NCBI GenBank assembly: GCA_002408085.1 | Contig: DHQL01000010.1 | Span: 71,632 to 135,631, forward strand | Source of the DNA: Spirochaeta sp. UBA5339 | GTDB taxonomy: Bacteria > Spirochaetota > Spirochaetia > DSM-2461 | DNA: 64,000 nt | Direction of reading: 5' to 3' | Part shown: piece by piece, positions 8,264 to 17,600 of the stretch | Layout: each line of letters begins with the position of its first letter | Position numbering within the stretch: position 1 is the first letter of the stretch | Translations under genes and position numbers: made by a program | Notes under the pieces: generated by a model | Seen by the model: only the letters and a program-made list of their open reading frames with translations | Told to the model about the DNA's origin: nothing | Database searches by the model: none

Positions 8264-9751
8264 ATGGCTGATAAACTGATCCTGGCCATAGACCAGGGAA
8301 CCAGCGGCTCCAAGGCCGTACTGTTCAACACCAAAGGAGAGATCGTCAGTGACGGACGGGCTCCCCTGGAATCCTACTACCCCTCCGACGGCTATGTGGA
8401 GCAGAAGGGAGAGGAGATCTACCGTTCGGTTCTGGAGGCTGTTAAGAACTCTGTTGAAGGAGCCGAAGCGAAGGGATACTCAAAGGATGATATCCTCTGC
8501 TGCGGAATTTCAAACCAGAGAGAGACCTTTCTTGTGTGGGACAAATCGGGAGAGCCCCTGCACAACGCCGTGGTATGGCAGTGTAAACGCTCCATCGGAA
8601 CCTGTCACGACCTGAAAGCCGCCGGCCATGAAGAGCTGATCCGCAGCCGGACCGGACTCTTTCTTGACCCCTACTTCTCGGGCACCAAGATGGTCTGGCT
8701 CAATGAAAATGACAAAGCCGTTAAAAAGGCTGTTGCCGAAGGCAGGGCCTGTTTCGGAAATGTCGATACCTGGCTTCTCTACCGTCTTACCGGCGGTAAA
8801 GAGTATAAAACAGAGTATACAAATGCCTCCCGCACACTGTTCTTCAATCTTAAGACACTGGAGTGGGACAGGGAGATCCTGCAGACTCTGGGACTGGAAA
8901 ATCTGAACCTGCCGGAACTGCATCCCTCTGACTCTCTTTTCGGGACCAGTGACTTTGAAGGACTCTTCGACAGAGAACTCCCCATTACAGGAATCCTGGG
9001 CGACTCCCATGCCGCTGCCTTCGGAGAACGCTGCTTTGAACCGGGAGATGCCAAGGCCACCATGGGAACAGGCTCCTCAATCCTGATGAACACCGGAGAG
9101 ATGGTCTCTCCTGACAGCACAAAGATGGTATCCACCATCTGCTGGAGCACAAAGGAGAAGGTCTCCTATGCTCTTGAAGGAATCATCGTCAGCTGCGGCT
9201 CCACCCTGAACTGGATCAGTTCGGCACTGGGCTTCTTCAAGGACGGAAAAGAGGCTGACAAGATTGCCCTTTCCCTGAAGGACAACGGAAACGTCTATAT
9301 AGTTCCCGCCTTCAGCGGCCTGGGGGCCCCCTGGTGGAAGATGGAGCAGAAGGGACAGATCCACGGACTGACCTTCGGAACTGACTCCCGTCATATTGTA
9401 CGGGCGGGACTGGAATCCATCGCCTACCAGATTACCGATGTGATTAATGCCATGAAGAAGGACAGCGGTGCGAAGCTCAACTCTCTTCAGATCGACGGGG
9501 GCACCTCCTCCAGCCCCCTGATCAAGGATATGCTGGCCGCGCTGCTGCCTCTTCAGCTCTACAGATGCACACTGAAGGAGGCCTCGGCCCTGGGTGCGGC
9601 CCTGATTGCCGGGCTTGGTGCGGGAGTTTACTCATCGATTGAAGAGATTGCCGCACTGACATACGACAGGGAGCACATTGAAGAACTGAAGAGTTCTCTC
9701 CATGATAAAGCCTACAGAGGATGGCTGAAGATTCTGGAGAATCTGAATTAA
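8264..9751 (+). CDS. aplK: FGGY-family carbohydrate kinase, probable D-apulose kinase
   Basis: A 495-residue cytoplasmic sugar kinase closest in look to glycerol kinase and xylulokinase. The N-terminal phosphate loop is AIDQGTSGSKAV. The substrate-side region GISNQRETFLVWD resembles glycerol kinase, while the family C-terminal block contains GGTSSSPLIKDMLA and EASALGAALIAG. It lies 21 bases after the transketolase subunit and ends the operon before a stem-loop. In the inferred pathway it phosphorylates D-apulose at the 4-hydroxyl using ATP, supplying the transketolase. Glycerol or xylulose kinase activity cannot be excluded from sequence alone. Confidence 0.8.
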   Translation: MADKLILAIDQGTSGSKAVLFNTKGEIVSDGRAPLESYYPSDGYVEQKGEEIYRSVLEAVKNSVEGAEAKGYSKDDILCCGISNQRETFLVWDKSGEPLHNAVVWQCKRSIGTCHDLKAAGHEELIRSRTGLFLDPYFSGTKMVWLNENDKAVKKAVAEGRACFGNVDTWLLYRLTGGKEYKTEYTNASRTLFFNLKTLEWDREILQTLGLENLNLPELHPSDSLFGTSDFEGLFDRELPITGILGDSHAAAFGERCFEPGDAKATMGTGSSILMNTGEMVSPDSTKMVSTICWSTKEKVSYALEGIIVSCGSTLNWISSALGFFKDGKEADKIALSLKDNGNVYIVPAFSGLGAPWWKMEQKGQIHGLTFGTDSRHIVRAGLESIAYQITDVINAMKKDSGAKLNSLQIDGGTSSSPLIKDMLAALLPLQLYRCTLKEASALGAALIAGLGAGVYSSIEEIAALTYDREHIEELKSSLHDKAYRGWLKILENLN

Positions 9752-9764
9752 AGAGCTGAAAAGA

Positions 9765-9802
9765 GAACCGGGCCTGATATTTCTGAATATCATGCCCGGT
9801 TC
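9765..9802. terminator. Bidirectional terminator between convergent operons
   Basis: GAACCGGGC pairs with GCCCGGTTC over an extended stem whose inner part is GATAT/ATATC. A pyrimidine-rich tract (TCTTTTC) follows on the minus strand. It separates the kinase gene from the convergent nucleoside-hydrolase gene. Confidence 0.65.
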
Positions 9803-9837
9803 ACAGTTCCCCTGAAGATCCTCTCTGACTGGAATCC

Positions 9838-10758
9838 CTAGCGCTTTGTACTCTCTGCAAAAAGAGCCAGCTTACAATAAAAATCCTCGAGGATAAGCCG
9901 GGAGTCAATTTTATTATACACACGGATCGGCCTGTTCAGTCCGGTATGAATGTAATTCATATCATCGTTACCGACCTGGGGAGCCTGAATATAATCAAAG
10001 GAAAAACGGTCTTCATAGAGGACCAGCCCCACTGCGGGAGAGTCCCCCAGAACCCAGGTCTCACCGCTCCGGAAGGCACTCTGTCTTGCCACCGGCTCAT
10101 GAGCATGTTCATCCAGCTGTTCACACAGATATTCCCCGATTCTGCCGCAGGGTCTGACACGGTATTCCAACTCCGCCAGAGATACAGGAATCATCTCATA
10201 CACATTTTTGGGAACCTGCCAGAACTCGACTGTCGAAGAGAACACCAAATTGGCCGCATGAATATCATTACCCAGATTGAATTCCGGACCTCCATTGGGA
10301 TATCGGCCACCGCCGATCCATATGGCTGTCAACCGCTTTGCAATACGGGGTTCCATAAGAAGGGCGCTGGCAAGATCAGTTAAGGGCCCCATAAAGAGGA
10401 CATACAAGGGCCTGTCGTCATCAGCCATGGCCTCCCGTATAATCAATTCTGCCCCTTCCGAAGGAACGGGTGTCACCTCGTTGGGAAGACAGTGAGGAGC
10501 CCCTTTAAAAATCATATCCTTTTTAGAGAAATTCATCAGATCAAAAAGGAGTTCCACTTCCCTGTAGCTTCTTTCCATGGCATCGGAGTGCTTTGTCCCG
10601 TAATGGGCGGCAATGATTCCACGGTTATCAATCTTGGGACTCAGCAGTGCCTGGACAACGGCAAACTGGTCGTCTGCCTCATTCTTTGTATCTGTATCTG
10701 TAATGACACGGACGACTTTCTCTTCAGGAACCCTGAATTTGTAATTTGTATATCTCAC
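9838..10758 (-). CDS. Nucleoside-hydrolase-fold (IUNH) glycosidase in a glycan operon
   Basis: A 306-residue protein of the inosine/uridine-preferring nucleoside hydrolase superfamily: calcium-dependent N-ribosidases, some of which act on other linkages. The N-terminal aspartate cluster reads DTDTKNEADDQFA, spaced DxDx5DD rather than the DxDx3DD of classical members. A second metal-side segment is FNLGNDIHAA. It starts with GTG at 10758 after GAGG, 7 bases from the stop of the permease gene, as the last gene of the ABC/GH106 operon. That context suggests a glycoside or a nucleoside-like sugar conjugate as substrate rather than purine salvage. This is inference. Confidence 0.75.
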   Translation of the reverse strand: MRYTNYKFRVPEEKVVRVITDTDTKNEADDQFAVVQALLSPKIDNRGIIAAHYGTKHSDAMERSYREVELLFDLMNFSKKDMIFKGAPHCLPNEVTPVPSEGAELIIREAMADDDRPLYVLFMGPLTDLASALLMEPRIAKRLTAIWIGGGRYPNGGPEFNLGNDIHAANLVFSSTVEFWQVPKNVYEMIPVSLAELEYRVRPCGRIGEYLCEQLDEHAHEPVARQSAFRSGETWVLGDSPAVGLVLYEDRFSFDYIQAPQVGNDDMNYIHTGLNRPIRVYNKIDSRLILEDFYCKLALFAESTKR

Positions 10759-10765
10759 TTCAACC

Positions 10766-11617
10766 TCATCCTTTAACTGCCCCCTGGGTTAAACCCGCAA
10801 TAAAATAACGCTGGAAATACCCGAACAGAAGAAGCAGAGGAACCGTTACCAGACATAATCCGGCAGAGTACTGTCCCCACTCGACACCCATTTCCGTCTT
10901 AAAGTTCAACAGGCCGACTGTCAGAGTCTTAAGACTCATAACGGAAGCCGTAACGATCTGAGCCCACATCAACTCACCCCAGTTATTGATAAAATTGAAA
11001 ACAATAACCGTTGCCATAGCAGGCGTGATCAGAGGAAGGACGATGGAAAAGAAAGTTCTGAACTCCGTGCATCCGTCAATTCGGGAAGACTCGATAATAT
11101 CCATTGGAATGGTCTCAAAGAACTTCTTGAAAATATACATACTGAAGGGAATCTGCCACGCCGTGTAGGGTAGAATCAGAGCCTGATAGCCGCTTAGCAG
11201 CCCCATTTTGGCCATCATTGAGTACAGGGATATATAAATAGCGATTCCCGGAATAAAATTGAAGGTCATAAATCCCATAATAATCGCTTCAGATTTGGGA
11301 ATATTCATCTTGCCGAGGGCATACCCGCCCATAGTTGTCAGTACAACAGTGAGAAGTACAGAAACTCCCGTTACAATCAGACTGTTCATAAAGTACATGT
11401 TCAGATGGCCTGTCTGCCAGGCATCTGGATAGTTTTTCCATACCGGCGCAAGAGGAAGGCCGAAGAGATTGACAAAAAATTCCTGGGTGGATTTCAAAGA
11501 TGTGAAAAGCAGGAATATGATCGGATAAGCCACAATAAGAGCGGAGAATATCAGAATAATGTGGGAGAGATAGACAACAATGTCCTTCTTCCCAGTAAAA
11601 ACACTGTCAGAGTTCAT
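10766..11617 (-). CDS. Carbohydrate ABC transporter permease (MalG/CUT1 family)
   Basis: A 283-residue inner-membrane protein with six predicted membrane helices. The cytoplasmic coupling loop contains IESSRIDGCTEFRTFFSIVL, the usual EAA-type region that docks on the ATPase. ATG at 11617; it overlaps the partner permease gene by 11 bases. No ATPase is encoded in this operon, so a shared MsmK/MalK-type ATPase elsewhere is needed, which is common for CUT1 systems. Confidence 0.92.
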   Translation of the reverse strand: MNSDSVFTGKKDIVVYLSHIILIFSALIVAYPIIFLLFTSLKSTQEFFVNLFGLPLAPVWKNYPDAWQTGHLNMYFMNSLIVTGVSVLLTVVLTTMGGYALGKMNIPKSEAIIMGFMTFNFIPGIAIYISLYSMMAKMGLLSGYQALILPYTAWQIPFSMYIFKKFFETIPMDIIESSRIDGCTEFRTFFSIVLPLITPAMATVIVFNFINNWGELMWAQIVTASVMSLKTLTVGLLNFKTEMGVEWGQYSAGLCLVTVPLLLLFGYFQRYFIAGLTQGAVKG

Positions 11618-12509
11618 AGGCGTCCCCCTTAACGACTTTTTTGGTTATTACCATTCCCAGAAGAACAATCAGCACAAATATCATGGACATGCTGGCGCCA
11701 TAACCGTAGTTGTTGAAACTGAAGGTGTTCTGCATTATCCACATGGGCATTACCACAGAAAACTTTCCAGGACCGCCGTTAGTGAGTGCTAAAACCGTAT
11801 CATAAATTTTCAAACCGGCCATCAGTGCAAAAATAGCACTGAGCTGAATAAATGACATGATCAGGGGAAGAGTTATCTTTCTGAAAACCTGCCACTCTCC
11901 AGCACCTTCCAGGCGGGCAGATTCATAAAGAGACTGGGGAATGGACTGTATTCCGGCAAAACAGAGTACCATGGTCAAACCGACCTGTTTCCAGGCGGAA
12001 ACAAAAAGAAGGCTGTTGAGTACGGTAGCCTTGTTGGTCAGCCATGCCTTCTGAAGAGAATCAAGGCCGATAGCTCCGAAGAAGCTGTTCAGAATTCCAT
12101 ACTCGGGTTCATAGACAAATGAAAAAATCAGAGCGGTTATTACCGCAGGAATCATACTGGGAGAGAACAGAATTGTCCGGATGATACCACCAGTTCTTCT
12201 GCCCACATACATCAGCAGCCAGGCCAGAAGGACTCCGACAATCACACTGATAATTGATGATCCAAATCCCAGATAGAGGGAGTTTTTAATGGCAAGAAGA
12301 AAATACCTGTCCTTGAAGGCACTGATATAGTTCTCAAGACCGATGAGTTCTTTTGCTCCAAACCCGTTCCAGCTTTGAAATGAAAGAACCAGATTACTGA
12401 AGAACGGGATAACAGCAAAAAAAAGATAGACCAGTGTAGCCGGTAAAAGAAACAAAAAACCTTTAATCATATAAGCATGACCAAGGGAACGCTGCTTGTT
12501 TTTTATCAT
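11607..12509 (-). CDS. Carbohydrate ABC transporter permease (MalF/CUT1 family)
   Basis: A protein of about 300 residues with six membrane helices and the EAA-type loop ESARLEGAGEWQVFRKITLP. I place the start at the ATG at 12509, with GGAG 9 bases upstream, rather than an in-frame TTG at 12524. It forms the channel with the MalG-type subunit whose gene overlaps its 3' end. It lies between the binding-protein stem-loop and the second permease gene. Confidence 0.9.
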   Translation of the reverse strand: MIKNKQRSLGHAYMIKGFLFLLPATLVYLFFAVIPFFSNLVLSFQSWNGFGAKELIGLENYISAFKDRYFLLAIKNSLYLGFGSSIISVIVGVLLAWLLMYVGRRTGGIIRTILFSPSMIPAVITALIFSFVYEPEYGILNSFFGAIGLDSLQKAWLTNKATVLNSLLFVSAWKQVGLTMVLCFAGIQSIPQSLYESARLEGAGEWQVFRKITLPLIMSFIQLSAIFALMAGLKIYDTVLALTNGGPGKFSVVMPMWIMQNTFSFNNYGYGASMSMIFVLIVLLGMVITKKVVKGDAYEL

Positions 12510-12531
12510 AATTATTAGCTCCAAAAAGTGA

Positions 12532-12567
12532 TTCGGCCCTCCCCGGTCTGTCGGGATGAGGGCCGAA
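12532..12567 (-). terminator. Intercistronic stem-loop after the binding-protein gene
   Basis: TTCGGCCCTC pairs with GAGGGCCGAA, with an inner CCCG/CGGG pair. On the minus strand TCACTTTTTGG follows. It sits between the solute-binding-protein gene and the permease genes and probably attenuates transcription or protects the upstream message. Confidence 0.65.
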
Positions 12568-12573
12568 ATAAAC

Positions 12574-13824
12574 CTATTTAACGGCGTCCTGTCTCAGGGC
12601 TTCGAGATCCTTAAGAACAGTATCGATGGGAGTGCCGGAGCAGACTAGCCCGACAATATCATTCTGCAGAAAACTGTTGATCTGGGAAGAAAGATTCTGA
12701 AGATGCCGGTAACCGACGACATTATCACCGGCGGTGGTATTCATCAGATCCTGCATAAGCTTGTTGTCAATCTTGTCCTGTTTGGCTTTAATAGAAGGAA
12801 GACGGCCAGTAGCCATGGTAATGGACTGTCCTGCTTCACTTGTATAAAACTTTATAAACCTGACTGCTTCCTCTTTGTGAGCTGCGTTAACAGGAACAAA
12901 GAGTGCGTTAGTAATAACATTGACACCATAGGCAGAGTCTTTTGATACAAGAGGAAACTTAGCCACACCCAGTTCAAACTGGGCATTGTCTTCATAGGTA
13001 CCAACGTTTGATCCGGCATCGAAGAGCATGGCGATTTTCCCCTGATAAAAGGCGGCCTGAACCTGATCTTTGGTTGCAGTCAAGGCACCTTCACCAGGAT
13101 ACCAGATTCCTCTATCATAGGCTTCCTTCAGGAAGATCAAACACTCTCTGAGCCCGGGAGCCTCATTGGGACCGGCCAGGGGAACCCTTCCGTTGACAAC
13201 ATCATCCAGTACTCCACTATTCGCCATCACCTGATAGGCGAAAACAAGGAGCTGATGGTTCTGTCCGGTCCAGTTACCCATGGCATAAATTCCCTTTTTC
13301 TTCAGTTCTTCACCTACGGCGAAGACTTCTTCAACAGTGGTGGGAACAGAAAGATTATTTTCCTTGAAAATATCCTCGTTGATGTACAGAGTTTCGATAA
13401 CCGGCTGATAAGAGATGGAGTAATATTTGCCATCAATTTTACCTGCATCAATATAGGTCTGAACAAATGTATTCATCCACTCGTTATTGTTGGCTGTCAG
13501 ATAGGAAGTCAGATCGGTAGCCATGCCGCTGTCGACGAATGCACTGATCTGAGAACCCCAGAAAAAGGACACATCCACAGGATTGCCGGATGCTATCCCA
13601 GTCTTGATAATCTGCTCGGCATTGTCAAAGTCACAGGGAACGATCTCCACCTTGATATCGGGGTTCTCAGCTTCAAACTGAGCGACCATATCCTTGTTGT
13701 ACTGAGCGTCAGAACCATAGAATTTAATGGTAGTCACTCCATCTTTGGAATCAGACTGACCGCTTCCAAATACGGGAAGTACAGACAGAACCAGAACCAA
13801 ACCGATTGTAATAAGTCTTTTCAT
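12574..13824 (-). CDS. Extracellular solute-binding protein family 1 (CUT1 sugar ABC transporter)
   Basis: A 416-residue periplasmic sugar-binding protein. I place the start at 13824 (MKRLITIG) because AAGGAG lies 7 bases upstream and a hydrophobic signal peptide ending at PVFG follows; the frame stays open upstream only inside the GH106 gene. The mature protein begins SGQSD, without a lipobox. Family features include KFYGSDAQYNKDMVAQFEAE near the N-terminus and the usual oligosaccharide-binding fold. It lies between the GH106 gene and two permease genes, so it probably captures oligosaccharides or glycosides that GH106 processes after uptake. Confidence 0.9.
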   Translation of the reverse strand: MKRLITIGLVLVLSVLPVFGSGQSDSKDGVTTIKFYGSDAQYNKDMVAQFEAENPDIKVEIVPCDFDNAEQIIKTGIASGNPVDVSFFWGSQISAFVDSGMATDLTSYLTANNNEWMNTFVQTYIDAGKIDGKYYSISYQPVIETLYINEDIFKENNLSVPTTVEEVFAVGEELKKKGIYAMGNWTGQNHQLLVFAYQVMANSGVLDDVVNGRVPLAGPNEAPGLRECLIFLKEAYDRGIWYPGEGALTATKDQVQAAFYQGKIAMLFDAGSNVGTYEDNAQFELGVAKFPLVSKDSAYGVNVITNALFVPVNAAHKEEAVRFIKFYTSEAGQSITMATGRLPSIKAKQDKIDNKLMQDLMNTTAGDNVVGYRHLQNLSSQINSFLQNDIVGLVCSGTPIDTVLKDLEALRQDAVK

Positions 13825-13906
13825 TACGAACTCCTTTAATATACTTTCCCCGGGTATTCCTCTTTCTGTATATCCAGGGATTATTGCGATTTTCCGCATG
13901 CTCCTG

Positions 13907-16900
13907 TCAGGAGACCCCGAATGGAACAAAGGCGTAGCGGTCATCCCAGAGGTTCCTGCTGCGGTCCTCATCATTTGTCGCATCCGCCTCGGTTGCTTTT
14001 TCAACCCAGCTCCACTTGCCGGTAAAACTATCCGGCCCCACACTGAAAGGCTCTCCCGCCCTGTGATGATGAGGACCCAGCATGTTCCGGTTGCTTCCAT
14101 AGAGAATCAGGGTAATCCTGTTCTCCCCGTCAGCAAGGAAGGGGGTCAGGTCTGCTTCCCAGGGAGCCCAGAGAAGGTTTTTAACATGCTCGCCGTTAAC
14201 CAGAATCTCCATCATGGAGACATTGCATTCTTTAAAAGAAAGAATCAGATTCCTGTTTTCCTCCGGGCAGAACAGAACTGAGGTATGGAGGCATGTTTTT
14301 CCCGAAAAGAACAGAAGCCCCTCCTGAACCAGATTATCCGGTGTTACGGTCTCAGGCAGTTTATCCAGGTAGAAGGGGCCCTTTGTGACAACAGAACCAT
14401 TACCGCCGGGTACAAAACCGTCCTGGCTCTTTACAGCAAACTGACCTGTCAGGTAGATATTCTCAAGCTCAACATCGTAGGTCATCTTATTCTTTTCTGT
14501 TTCATAGACCTCTTTGTCAAAAAGGACATGATATACATTGCTGCTCTGATAAAAATCACGCTCAAGACGTATGGTATTTTTTCCCTCACAGAGACAGGAT
14601 GAGATATCCAGTGTTTTAAAAGAGCTGTCCTTCCACCACCGGGACTTGTCAAAGACAACGGGTGTACCGTTTACCTGAATTGAAAAGTCCTGCGCTTCTT
14701 CAACGACCAGGCTTATTCCTGTCATTTCTTCTACACCAAGTCTGCTGTCAAATGAGAACTCCATTACAAGGCGGCAGGACTCTCTCATATCCAGAAGCTT
14801 CCTGAAAAGATGAATAACTTCTAGTTCATCCTGCCATTCACCGCCGTTTATAGAGTAGCGGCATCTGTCCAGGGTGAGAACATTGGGATCATCCATCTCC
14901 AGATCCCATGATTTCCCGGGCCTCAGATATTCGGTTTCAACCTCTTTTGGATCTACAGGATTCTCAGGTGCAAGTTTCTCTCCCGAAACCAGAACGATAG
15001 ACCGGGCGGGCTCCATATGGAGAGACAGCCTGCGGCTGCAGTTGACGGAATCAGAGAGCAACTTTGCATAGCTGTCTTCCAGAGGATCGTAAAGGAAGAG
15101 ATCACGGCTGTCCGGAATTTCAATAACCGCATCATGCCCCTTTTTCCGGCTGTTATTGACCAGATACCAATAGACCGAGTCTTCAAAGACACGGCTGGTA
15201 GACCATATATCCTGAATTTGTGAATCGTTAGTCTCGCTTTTGATACTAAGAGAATGTTTGCAATGGGTGTTCCAGAAATCAGCATCCCCGGGTCCTCTAG
15301 CGAAAAATAGGGATTCTTCAGGAAAGATTCTTTTCAGAGGCAGACCCTCTTCATAACCAGGCAGGCTTTTCACAACAAGAACCTTCCCGCCCTGCTTTGC
15401 CAGTTTGCCAACAAAATCCAGGGTAGTCCCGGCCAGAGTAAGACATTCAGGAATAATCACCGTAGAATAGGAACACTCTCCCACATGGATACTTCCGCCG
15501 GAGACTGAGCCGTGGCGATCCATTACTGTTTCGTCTCCCAGATGATACTCAATATGCTGCCCCGAGAGAGTCTCAAGGAGGGCAGAAAAAGACTTGTCGA
15601 TCTCTTTGATAACCGGAGTGACCTTTCCATCAAACTCGAGCCACCCGCTGCGCATGGGATGAACAACAAGAACATTCACAGACTGAATACCGTCTCGAAG
15701 AATCATCCCGATTCTGGACAGAAAGGTATTGAAGAGTTCATATTTATCCCACCAGGGCTGCTGGATAAACAGTGAAGGTGGATAGTCTCTCTTCCGTGTA
15801 CCCCGGATGGTATATCCCTCCAGGTGCTGACAGAGAGTATTGACTCCATTCACATACTGCCACTGAGCAACCCATTTCAGATCTTCAAAGCCGGCGTTCC
15901 AGCCGCAAAGTGCGAACGACTCGGTCAGAACCTGTTTCTTGCCCGTCTGCGCAGCCACAGAACTCACCTGTTTGGGTACAACAGGAGAGCTCATGGTCCT
16001 GCGTAGCCAGTCAATACCGGGAATATCCATAAATTCATAGAAGGGCATTACCCCCCCGGTATTGGCAATCTGAGTAGCAATACTCTCCTCCATCATGACA
16101 TGACCGGTTAAGGCGCTGTTGTTGTTCCTGCACCAGTCTCCAATCTGCTTCATAAAGGAATGAGCAAACATATGATTCACGATCTTCCAGAATCTGTAAC
16201 GGATAGTTTTGTAATCGCCGCAGCGGTAAAAGAGAGAGGGTAGAGAGTCTCTCAAAGAAGCTGAATACTCCTTTTCATAGGCCTCTTCAAGGTCGTAGGA
16301 CCAGGGGAAATCCCGCTCAACATTTCTGCCCGACAACCGTGGTTCGTCTGTAAAGAAGCCCTTCATGGCTCCCTTCATATACCCGGGCATTTCCGCCTTG
16401 TAGGCTTCATGGGTATTCTTTATAAAGGCAGCAACAACCTCTTTACTCAGAACATCGATATAATAGGGGTTCGATGCATGACTGATAATCAAACACTCCC
16501 TCTTTGCTTCTAAAGCGGATAAGGCCTCTGCTCTATTGAGGAGCCTGTACTCCCTGCAAGCTGATTCAATACTGTATATACCGATTATCCCGACAGCAGC
16601 GATGCAGTTGTTCAGGTCGTCCTGTTCAGGAACACAAACCCTGGTCTCCAGCCACCGTCCGTGATACCGGTCACCCATTTCACAGACCAGACCTCCTGCG
16701 AAACCACTGGGCCAGCCGTCCTCATCATAAACCCAGGGTTCCATGCCGTATTTTTCTGCTTCATCAATGCCGGCTCGAATGGCATCCATCCACTCCGTTC
16801 CCAGATATTCTGTTTCCAGTCCGCTCCTTGCATGCATGAAGAATCCACCAAGACCGGCTTTATTCATCTCCTGAATCTGATAACGAACCATGTCCGGAGT

Positions 16901-16990
16901 AAGCCTGTCATTCCAGGACCAGAAGGGTAATGGCCTGTAATTCTTTGCAGGATCAGAGAGTTTATTTTTAATACTTTTGTTCATTTTCAT
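13907..16990 (-). CDS. GH106-type glycoside hydrolase, probable alpha-L-rhamnosidase
   Basis: A 1027-residue enzyme. The N-terminal catalytic part has the family hallmarks PFWSWND, GLGGFFMHARSGLETEYLG and WVYDEDGWPSGFAGG, then a TDEPRL segment. The C-terminal third looks like beta-sandwich sugar-binding modules. No signal peptide is seen, so it is probably cytoplasmic and acts on imported oligosaccharides, unlike the secreted Bacteroides enzymes. ATG at 16990, preceded by GGAAG; first gene of the operon with the binding protein and permeases. GH106 enzymes release alpha-L-rhamnose, for example from rhamnogalacturonans. Specificity here is inferred from family only. Confidence 0.8.
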   Translation of the reverse strand: MKMNKSIKNKLSDPAKNYRPLPFWSWNDRLTPDMVRYQIQEMNKAGLGGFFMHARSGLETEYLGTEWMDAIRAGIDEAEKYGMEPWVYDEDGWPSGFAGGLVCEMGDRYHGRWLETRVCVPEQDDLNNCIAAVGIIGIYSIESACREYRLLNRAEALSALEAKRECLIISHASNPYYIDVLSKEVVAAFIKNTHEAYKAEMPGYMKGAMKGFFTDEPRLSGRNVERDFPWSYDLEEAYEKEYSASLRDSLPSLFYRCGDYKTIRYRFWKIVNHMFAHSFMKQIGDWCRNNNSALTGHVMMEESIATQIANTGGVMPFYEFMDIPGIDWLRRTMSSPVVPKQVSSVAAQTGKKQVLTESFALCGWNAGFEDLKWVAQWQYVNGVNTLCQHLEGYTIRGTRKRDYPPSLFIQQPWWDKYELFNTFLSRIGMILRDGIQSVNVLVVHPMRSGWLEFDGKVTPVIKEIDKSFSALLETLSGQHIEYHLGDETVMDRHGSVSGGSIHVGECSYSTVIIPECLTLAGTTLDFVGKLAKQGGKVLVVKSLPGYEEGLPLKRIFPEESLFFARGPGDADFWNTHCKHSLSIKSETNDSQIQDIWSTSRVFEDSVYWYLVNNSRKKGHDAVIEIPDSRDLFLYDPLEDSYAKLLSDSVNCSRRLSLHMEPARSIVLVSGEKLAPENPVDPKEVETEYLRPGKSWDLEMDDPNVLTLDRCRYSINGGEWQDELEVIHLFRKLLDMRESCRLVMEFSFDSRLGVEEMTGISLVVEEAQDFSIQVNGTPVVFDKSRWWKDSSFKTLDISSCLCEGKNTIRLERDFYQSSNVYHVLFDKEVYETEKNKMTYDVELENIYLTGQFAVKSQDGFVPGGNGSVVTKGPFYLDKLPETVTPDNLVQEGLLFFSGKTCLHTSVLFCPEENRNLILSFKECNVSMMEILVNGEHVKNLLWAPWEADLTPFLADGENRITLILYGSNRNMLGPHHHRAGEPFSVGPDSFTGKWSWVEKATEADATNDEDRSRNLWDDRYAFVPFGVS

Positions 16991-17072
16991 TTAACTTCCA
17001 ATAATAAAGAGAAAAGAATTCCAGATTATATCGAATAAATCCCCTGAAATCGGGTAAAATTTGAATAAAACC

Positions 17073-17097
17073 TTCTTTTACTTACGGTTTACCACGC
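17073..17097. promoter_or_regulatory. Conserved promoter motif containing TACGGTTTA (copy B)
   Basis: Matches 6301-6325 at 20 of 25 positions. It lies 83-107 bases upstream of the GH106 start. The shared motif suggests that the apiose and GH106 operons answer to one regulator. Confidence 0.5.
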
Positions 17098-17134
17098 TTT
17101 TCTTTTGATGTCAACAATATAGACCCTTATTCAA

Positions 17135-17152
17135 TTTCGTTTTCAAACGTTT
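17135..17152. promoter_or_regulatory. Operator-like site TTTCGTTTTCAAACGTTT
   Basis: Contains TTTCGTTTTCA, identical to 6403-6413, and overlapping palindromes CGTTT-TC-AAACG and AAACGTTT. It lies upstream of the GH106 operon. A DeoR- or LacI-type operator is inferred. Confidence 0.45.
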
Positions 17153-17349
17153 AAACAATCTTTTATTTATTTATTCTTGCATTTATTTATATATCAGACA
17201 AAAAGAAGACATGGATTATGGAACGGTTTAAATAGTGGGAAGAAAAAATCGCCAAGTAATAGGAATTCGACTGATTGGGAGATTATCCCCACCCCTTGCA
17301 GGAGGGCCGATAAAATATACAAGGGCCAAAGACCCTTGGAAACTGAACT

Positions 17350-17600
17350 GCTTTAATCCGGACAGCCATATACGCTCTGCTGTGCATTTGAATAGAAATT
17401 TTCCATCTATGTACACCTTGTCCTGAATGGTCATGTTCCATGTGTCTATCAGATCGACCTGATAGTTTTTATCTTCATTAAAATATAAGGGCATGAAAGA
17501 AGACCGCCGACTTAATCCGTAGTAGTAAAGAAAATTGGATTCAGAGGCTTTTTCTCTTTTTGTAGAGCACAGACTTCAAAACCTTCTGTTCAGCCCCAGA
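17350..17600 (-). pseudogene. Relic of a DUF5605-type glycosidase C-terminus
   Basis: Read on the minus strand, one frame gives NFLYYYGLSRRSSF and then NYQVDLIDTWNMTI. This resembles the C-terminal part of DUF4038/DUF5605 glycosidases, where an LYYFG segment and an IDTWNMTI segment precede the last beta-strands. The match is lost after about 17400, and an in-frame stop lies upstream near 17575. No complete gene fits. It sits directly downstream of the trehalase-like gene on the same strand, so it is probably the decayed last gene of that operon. Confidence 0.4.

Noticed and set aside
13825..14100. Upstream extension of the CUT1 binding-protein frame
   Set aside because: It lies inside the GH106 coding region and precedes a good ribosome site and signal peptide at 13824.
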